Shown here piece after piece: positions 58,699-64,000 of a DNA stretch of 64,000 nt. How positions within the stretch are numbered: position 1 is the stretch's first letter; each line of letters starts with the position of its first letter. Origin of the DNA: Hypericum androsaemum (taxonomy: Eukaryota > Streptophyta > Magnoliopsida > Malpighiales > Hypericaceae). The translations under genes and the position numbers were made by a program. The stretch lies in assembly GCA_963995505.1 (NCBI GenBank), contig OZ023190.1, positions 16,300,092 to 16,364,091 of the forward strand, in the 5' to 3' direction. The notes beneath the pieces were generated by a model, which was not told the DNA's origin, did not search any database, and saw only the letters and a list, made by a program, of their open reading frames with translations.

Positions 58699-58708
58699 GA
58701 AGTCATTT

Positions 58709-60292
58709 TTTAAGTAGATGAATTTATTGCTCCAAAGCTGAAAATACACCCAAAACACTAAAATTCATTATATCAAATCTACCGAATTAATGTTTCATAA
58801 TTTTAGGTAAGATTTTATCTAATGGAGTCGATATTAAGCAACAAGTGGTAAGGGAAGTCATTTTTTTAATAATTTAGAGGGGTTAGTCTAAAACCTAAAC
58901 TCTTGAGTTCTATAAGGTATTGTGTTGTGTTTTCTCCCTAAATAAATTTTTTTTATTTTCGCAAAGAATGGGAGTCAATCTACGAACTCGTAAAAAATAA
59001 GGTAGAATTAATTATCATTCTATTACCGGGAATTCATTTAACGTGATGTAACACGAGGGACCTGAAGATAGCTGTCGCTGTGAGCATCTAAGGAATAATT
59101 CCATGCATCTGTCTTTCAACGGAGACTTATCAACTTATGCCTCACCTGCGCACCTGATAGTAAAACTATCACGATCGAGGACTTCTCGTTGTTGATCATA
59201 AGAAGTGTGTACATGTCAAAGATTAATAATTTAGTTTGGCATCTTAAATATTAATTAAAGATGTTGTTAGTGATAAAATTATGAATCAGTCCCAAACATT
59301 TCACTAGGAAGACTGGAGGTGGAGAATGCGACGATGGAGAGGCGGTCGGAGGGGCCAATGGCCGAAGTTCTCTATTTTCGATTGTTCCCTCTTTGATGCT
59401 CGTCCTTGCAAATTGGTGTTCTTTATGCCTAATTAAGTGTTTTTTGATGTTCAATTTAGTATTCTTAGTGTGTTCTTGAATTTTTGTTAATTTTTTTTTT
59501 TCTGGGCTAGTGTTCTTAATGTTTAGAGGTTGAGAAGGCAAGATTTTTTTATCAAGGGCATAAAGGTCATATCTATGACAAAAAATGAGAAAATGAGTGC
59601 TGACATCAGCCATGGACTCGAAACCTACATTTTTCTAAAGAGCAAGGATGGCAAAATTTAGTTTTGGAAGGCAGGGACCCTACCAATAATTATGTTATAG
59701 ACCAAGGACCTGAGGATAATTTACTCTTTTTTTAAAACAGTGATTTTGGAAAAGTTTCAATATAGTCTAAATTACTTTTATTGTTTTCAAAACACCATTC
59801 TCTCTTCTCTTGCCTATCTCAACCAATTGGTCCCATTTGTCCATTCTTTTTTAGACATCCCCTTCTCCATCTCGAAAAAGGAACGCCATAAACTAGGACA
59901 ACCACACCAGGGAAGCACATACACAAAAGAGTTACTGTGATGCATTAGTTGCATAAGCCTTATATTTTCTTATAATCACTAAAAGCTTATTAAGAACAAG
60001 CTAGTTAAACTAAAACATCTAGCAGAGTCTAAAACTGCGATAATTTATACCTGAAAGACAAGCTCAGATCTGGAGGAAGTGTGGGCGGGGAGCGTGGAGT
60101 GGTCCCGGTGGATTAATGGAGTCCAGCCACCACTGTGCAAAAAGACGTTGCTTCGGAGGGCAGGTTCTGGGCAATTGCCCTATGCCTCTAATTCGATTGT
60201 TGTGTTTTAAACCACATGATATTTATGTGATTTTTTGTGATATCATATGGTATTAAAGTGTACCCAATGATCATAGAAAATACAGTAAAAAC
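58709..60292. other. AT-rich non-coding with possible TE ends
   Basis: Near 60200-60265 the phrases tttaaaccacatgat and ggtattaaagtgtaccc resemble the right arm of the 20384-20928 element. Near 59700 gaggataatttactc recalls the end of the 17677-18659 element. Partners were not found. Confidence 0.4.
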
Positions 60293-60494
60293 TTGAAAAA
60301 AGTTCATTTTAATACCCTGTGGTATCGCTCAAATCACTTTAGCATCCTGTGATATAAAATTGATCAATCGAGTTAAACTTATTCCAATTAAAATCAATTG
60401 GGTCTACGAGCAGCTGCCTAGATTTTTTCGAACCTGCCCGGACCCTGTCCGACCAACTAGGCCAGCCACATCAGCAAAATTTGATGACGTGGCC
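60293..60494. mobile_element. Single arm of the palindromic trinucleotide-core element
   Basis: About 200 bp match the left arms at 15442 and 21310 in order: cattttaataccctgtggta, gatcaatcgagt, cttattccaatt, gcagctgcc and gatgacgtgg. It then passes into a short ctctctcccc tract. No right arm was found, so the element is truncated. Confidence 0.75.
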
Positions 60495-60786
60495 TCTCTC
60501 CCCTTCTCTCTCTCTTCTTCCCTAAAGTAGGTACCCCTCCATCTCTCGAGCACCTTCCTCCTCACGGCTCCACCCAGAAAAGACAATCTTGAAACCACCG
60601 CCGCCACCACCACGGAGGAGGCCACGTAAACGGAGCGCCACTTGTCCCCTCCCACCATACACACGGATGAGGAGATTCAGTCGGTGTACAGCTATGAGAC
60701 GACGGAGCTCGTGCGTGAGAACCGAAAAAAGAGACAAAGAGACAAACCCAAAACCAAAAGAGACAAAACTGCTGGACAAACTGGTG

Positions 60787-61134
60787 CGTAAGGAAGACAC
60801 CAAGCCTAAAGGGAATGCATCTAGCATCGACAAGATGGCACGGCCGGACGAACTACCAGCCGGATACATGGGGAAAATGCTCGTGTACAAAAGTGGCGCT
60901 GTAAAATTGAAACTTGGAGAGACCCTCTACGATGTAAGTATCTTGCTTCCATGGGACAAACTGCTAATAATCTTCCAAGAAACATGATCAAATAAACGAT
61001 TTTGGTTGTTGGTCTGATTCGAAATCGGTGCAGGTCTCTCCAGGGATGGACTACGTGTTATTGGAGTGGTTGAGAAAGGTGCACAAGTGGCCCTTGACGT
61101 TGATTCACTTGTTGGTAACCTTCCAAACTTTTGA
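60787..61134 (+). pseudogene. RPC4: RPC4 3' fragment (duplicate), frameshifted
   Basis: The last two RPC4 exons are copied with their intron: a penultimate-exon part 60790-60933 (ending KLKLGETLYD, then GT) and a last exon 61034-61134 after CAG. Compared with 7244-9284 the last exon lacks 49 bases after GMDY, which shifts the frame. It keeps the nine bases (three residues, DSL) that the longer gene has lost, and ends VGNLPNF then TGA. The first seven exons are missing. There is no start codon of its own. Homology continues to about 61416 in the 3' flank (copy B of the segmental duplication). Confidence 0.9.
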
Positions 61135-61416
61135 TTCCATTTATTTTTTTCCCGGACGCTGGGAAACTCTAAATTTTGCAGTTCCATGTCATTTTTTTTA
61201 TTATCGAGTATTAAAGTCGAGCATTTTCAATTTTTTTTTTGGGAGCAGAATGTGTTTTTTACATGTCATTGCTTCTTCACCGAAGTGCAGAAGTATACCA
61301 AGTCTTCCTTTTTTTCATTTTTTAAACCCATAAGGCTAGAACATTTGTTGGTGTTATGCAATTTTCTACGGAGGAGTTTATTAATTTTGTGTGATTTCCA
61401 TGTGCAATCTACAATA

Positions 61417-63715
61417 ATTAATTGATCTTATCGAATATATTAATCAATACATAAATTGAATTTGTTTCTCGTGTGGTAAGTCCAACAAAGTGCACCTACA
61501 TTTTGTTTTCGGCTAAAGTTTTATTAGCGGCCCAGCCCAACTTGCCTTCCAATGGATTGGGACGGGCCCAGTACTAGGAGTCCAACGAAAGTATAAAGAT
61601 CCAATGTCGTATCTAGGTCGGTCAGTAAGTCTCAATTGCATCCGTCTCTTGTTTTTTATTTCTCGAATTTAGGAGCGAACCTTACTTACGAATAAGTTTT
61701 TTAATATTATCTTTTTATTAGTAAATTTTGAAACCAAAATATTTTCATGAAAATTCAAGTCTCAGGAGTCACAACTCACAGCCTGTGATTTCTTTCGTTC
61801 TTTCTTTATTTTCTTTTGTTTGAAAGCTAGGCCAATTTGTTTGACATAAGCTTACGACCAAACCTAAACATGTCAACCTGATTTAGTTGCCAGTTAGGAC
61901 ACGATCTACCTGGTTGCCAGTTAGGACACGATCTACCTGACCCCTGTGGATCAGTTTGGGCAGAGTCACTAGTTATGATAGCGAGTCAGCTAATTTATAA
62001 TTATCTATTTAGGCTTTGGTGTTTTTAGACTTACTTTTTTTTTCTCTTTTTCATCCTCATCCTCTTCCTCTCTTCTCTCATTCCCTTCCGCTAAAAAAAA
62101 GTTATGTGAAAGAATTTTGCTCAATACTAAGAGTTATACTCGTTGATTCGAACTTTATATATAAGACATCATTATTTGTGACCTAAAAAAATTCGGGTTT
62201 CACATTTACGGTCCAACTTGTATCCAACATTAATTAGCTTAGTGGGTCAGACCTTGATGGATTGATCTCTATCCATCATAACCCTGACCCCTCCAATCAC
62301 AATATTTCAACGTACAGTTGGGAAATAAATACATCTTACTAAATGCCACAGCTCAGGACCAGCAGGCATCTCGAGAAGTTTGTCGGTGACACTTTGCTTG
62401 GACTAGACAAGCAGCCAGGCCAGGCCTCACTTGGGACCTCGTCGTAGCTTTTCCCGGACTCTGTATGATGCACGGTTTTTTGGTCCCATGTCATGTGCAA
62501 TAACTTTAGCTGTGGTTGCAAACCGTAAAGTTAGGAGATAAACGACTAACATTCATTTAAAAAAATTATTGGGTTAAATTTTACGTACGTAAAATGGAAA
62601 AAAAATTATAATCCAGGTTAGGATCATAATTTTTCCAAGTGCCTTTATTTCAGTAGAATAAGATCATAAATAGTGACAAATATTTTACCAATTAAAAGCA
62701 TTACATTTTGAAGATTCTTATGATCCGTTACATGATTCTATCAATTTATTAGGCAAATTCTGATTTAGCTCAGTAAACTGCTTTATTTTCACCTAGATCA
62801 CCGTTGAACCACACGTCTAACTAATTGTGCCCTAAGCAAGTGTCTATAGTTCTATGTGGCAATCATGACGCATATAAATCAACCGAGAGAAAATAAAAAG
62901 TTTCGAGATAAATACAAATTTGGTTAGGAGAATTTTCTTATGTTTAAAAGTCATATGTTCGATTTAAATATAAATTAATCGACAAAATTGGATGATTTCA
63001 GGTAAAAAGTTCACCAATTTTATTTAATAAGTAAATTGTATTATACCCACTAAAAGTTAATTACAAAGTAATTACAATCAATTGTACGTTGAGTACAAAA
63101 TCCGTCACCAAAGAAACTAGATAAAAACGTATTTAAATTTAGATAAGTTCTCTCTAGCACTTTCCAAATATGACACCAACGAAAGTATCACATCTTCCCC
63201 TAATTACTCCTAAGAAAGTATACCAAATACCTAAATTATGGTGGGTCAACGCTCCAAGAATAAACCGGATCATAAACTACATTCTTAATCGCTTGGAGAA
63301 TTTTCGATGTATATGTTATTGTAAAGTGGGAATAGAACATAGTTCTTATAGTTTCGATAAATTCGACAAGAGATGACAGATATTCGAGGGTACTTAGAGC
63401 CCTCCCCTGCGCGTGCAAGTGGTAGTAAGGCATAGTGCTACTGTTACACAAAAAAAGACACAACAATTGTTGGTGTCTTTTAGTTTTAATCAAGTGACAT
63501 ATTACTTGGTTTAGAATAAATAGACACAATTTGGTTAACAATTAATCAAAGAACATGAAGAGAGAGAAAGAGGAAGAAATAATTAATGAATGTGTCCTTC
63601 CAACTTAAAAGTGGTACACTTTCATGGAAAGAGATATTTTTGGAGATGGCGTTTAGAAATTAGATTCACTTATGGCCTTTAAGAATTGATCTAGATGGTT
63701 TTTGAGATCTTATAT
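61417..63715. other. Non-coding flank with remnants of the segmental duplication
   Basis: 61500-61560 and 62275-62525 match the RPC4 flank at 10080-10140 and 13010-13430. A direct repeat of ccagttaggacacgatctac lies at about 61890-61935. The remainder is AT-rich without genes that I can support. Confidence 0.5.
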
Positions 63716-64000
63716 TGTAACGCCCTTTGATCTGACTGACTGGCTCCACAGATCAACACGGATTTTTTCTAGCATATTTTGTCCTCACTCACACACATCT
63801 CGGAAAACTTTCCAGGAGGTCACCCATCCTGATCCTATTTCTGGCCAAACGCGTTTAACCTTGGAGTTCTCAAGATGTGTGCCACAAAAGAAGGTACATT
63901 TTGTTAGTATGGATAGTACCAATCAAATCACTTAAGCATTTCAGACAGTACAAATTATTTACGGGGTATCATATTCACCCCTCCTTAAATACGCGATGTC
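63716..64000 (-). mobile_element. Cassandra-like LTR carrying a 5S rRNA-derived segment
   Basis: On the plus strand it begins tgtaacgccc, the reverse complement of the ggcgttaca LTR end seen at 19504. The segment 63805-63872 is an antisense match to plant 5S rRNA, with ccaggaggtcacccatcct (63812-63830) and then a tttaac...ggagttct block in 5S order. It continues past the window end. A clear PBS next to 63716 was not seen, so it could be a solo LTR. Confidence 0.78.

Noticed and set aside
63805..63872. Functional 5S rRNA gene on the minus strand
   Set aside because: Only part of 5S is matched, with several mismatches, and it sits in an LTR beginning tgtaacgccc; a Cassandra-like LTR explains it better.

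Overview
This is nuclear plant DNA, most likely from a eudicot. Two spliced conserved eukaryotic genes, an R2R3-MYB gene and plant-type LTR retrotransposons (CRM-, Athila/Tat-, Tekay- and Tork/Tnt1-like), TRIMs, Cassandra-like elements, long-TIR Mutator-like elements and hAT-like MITEs all support this. The species cannot be read from the sequence. Genes are a minor part. At least half of the window is recognisable transposon sequence, and no prokaryotic feature is present.

Left region (1-13.4 kb). On the minus strand lies an intron-containing but dead copy of CTR9 (a Paf1 complex subunit; VIP6/ELF8 in Arabidopsis). It has lost its ATG and carries stops, frameshifts and an exonic tandem duplication, and it has a solo LTR in one intron. 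Head-to-head with it, 1.4 kb away, is a nine-exon gene for the RNA polymerase III subunit RPC4, nearly intact but with a probable one-base frameshift. The 3' half of RPC4 and its flank recur at 60.8-61.4 kb as a broken segmental duplicate. A 2.1 kb LTR-like block (10.6-12.7 kb) lies downstream.

Middle-left region (13.9-27 kb). This is a cluster of non-autonomous long-TIR elements with 9-bp target-site duplications (TSDs), i.e. Mutator-like. Two of them are unusual: their ~200 bp palindrome-rich arms enclose hundreds of bases of (CTC/GAG)n. Next comes the one gene here with a fully open frame, a three-exon R2R3-MYB of the TT2-like (proanthocyanidin) type at 22.6-23.8 kb, minus strand. It is followed by a LINE RNase H remnant, a small hAT-like MITE and 5S-rRNA-bearing Cassandra-like LTR remnants.

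Middle-right region (27-58.7 kb). A decayed Tnt1/Tork-type copia element and a hAT-like MITE precede a 25.6 kb nest of insertions. A long-TIR Mutator-like element (33094-58698) is interrupted by a TRIM with three LTRs. The TRIM is interrupted by a Tekay-like gypsy element with 3.1 kb LTRs, and that in turn contains two separate insertions: a gag-protease-only Athila/Tat-like element (34187-41580) and a young, coding-intact CRM-like chromovirus (45069-51813). Almost every layer can be dated relative to the others by its own TSD.

Right region (58.7-64 kb). It holds a single arm of the trinucleotide-core element, the truncated RPC4 duplicate, mostly featureless AT-rich DNA, and a Cassandra-like LTR on the minus strand running off the window end.

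All boundaries, TSDs and splice sites were read by eye. Clade names rest on recognised motifs, not on database searches.
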